Below, piece after piece: positions 5,564 to 5,638 of a DNA stretch of 5,638 bases. Within the stretch, counting starts at the first letter, position 1. Each line of letters starts with the position of its first letter. The DNA comes from Methylocystaceae bacterium. GTDB taxonomy: Bacteria > Pseudomonadota > Alphaproteobacteria > Rhizobiales > Beijerinckiaceae. The stretch covers positions 1-5,638 of the forward strand of contig PQAN01000416.1 of assembly GCA_003105285.1 (NCBI GenBank). The letters are read 5' to 3'. Made by a program: the position numbers and the translations under genes. A model generated the notes under the pieces. The model saw nothing but the letters and a program-made list of their open reading frames with translations, was not told the origin of the DNA and ran no database searches.

Positions 5564-5593
5564 TTAGTGCAAGAAAAGCTTTCCGAGCACTAA
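5564..5593. promoter_or_regulatory. 30-bp dyad-symmetric site upstream of thiG (possible operator)
   Basis: TTAGTGC (5564-5570) and GCACTAA (5587-5593) are perfect inverted half-sites. A central AAAGCTTT (5575-5582) shares exactly the same symmetry axis, so 22 of 30 positions are palindromic. The half-site centres are 23 bases apart, about two helical turns. The site lies about 70 bases before thiG, inside the non-coding gap. The layout suits a dimeric regulator; I do not recognise the motif. A role in transcription of thiG, or of a gene starting beyond the window edge, is inferred. Confidence 0.42.
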
Positions 5594-5638
5594 AGAGCGT
5601 GAGCGCGAGATTCGTGGCGAGCATCCATTTCACGGCGC

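Noticed and set aside
5590..5637. A possible minus-strand gene end (…MDARHESRAHAL then TAG at 5592-5590)
   Set aside because: Too short to judge. It lacks the Gly-Gly tail expected of ThiS, and its stop would overlap the dyad.
5496..5638. A TPP riboswitch upstream of thiG
   Set aside because: I looked on the minus strand for the conserved CTGAGA and the ACCTGA...GGATAATGCC-type core and found neither.
5599..5638. A possible plus-strand gene starting at GTG 5599 (MSARFVASIHFTA...)
   Set aside because: Only 13 codons are visible, the start has no properly spaced ribosome site, and nothing identifies a family. It cannot be supported from this window.

Overview
The window is a GC-rich, gene-dense stretch of bacterial chromosome with short intergenic gaps and strong G/C preference at third codon positions. 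Protein types and gene style suggest an alphaproteobacterium of the Hyphomicrobiales (Rhizobiales). A Beijerinckiaceae/Methylocystaceae-like methylotroph or methanotroph is my best guess. That placement is inferred from protein resemblance and from a REP-type intergenic palindrome; no marker gene proves it.

Layout. (1) Positions 1-1002, plus strand: the last 87 codons of an alanine dehydrogenase (ald), a YbhB/YbcL-type PEBP-fold protein 15 bases downstream, a REP-like imperfect palindrome, and a small, very acidic protein of unknown function. (2) Positions 1038-2933, minus strand: a complete FtsH-type membrane AAA+ zinc protease. It converges on the small acidic gene and does not sit in the usual housekeeping ftsH context. 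(3) Positions 3042-4048, plus strand: a flavin-reductase-like FMN-binding protein followed closely by an archease, both divergent from ftsH. (4) Positions 4075-5495, minus strand: the thiamine genes thiG and thiE, overlapping by 4 bases and converging on archease. (5) Positions 5496-5638: a non-coding leader upstream of thiG with two marked dyad symmetries, and possibly the edge of another gene.

How the genes work together. thiG and thiE are clearly one functional unit: ThiG makes the thiazole phosphate and ThiE joins thiazole and pyrimidine into thiamine phosphate. thiS, thiO and a TPP riboswitch are not visible immediately upstream. The flavin-reductase-like gene and archease look like an operon, but rtcB, the usual partner of archease, is absent from the window. 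ald and the PEBP gene look co-transcribed. ftsH stands alone, with a possible promoter shared with the divergent flavin-reductase gene.

The genes are mostly well-known families, and I see no clear undescribed multigene system. The most unusual DNA-level signals are a perfect 16-bp inverted repeat with a 4-nt loop inside thiE, a symmetric 30-bp dyad plus a perfect 16-bp palindrome upstream of thiG, and the REP-like element before the small acidic gene.
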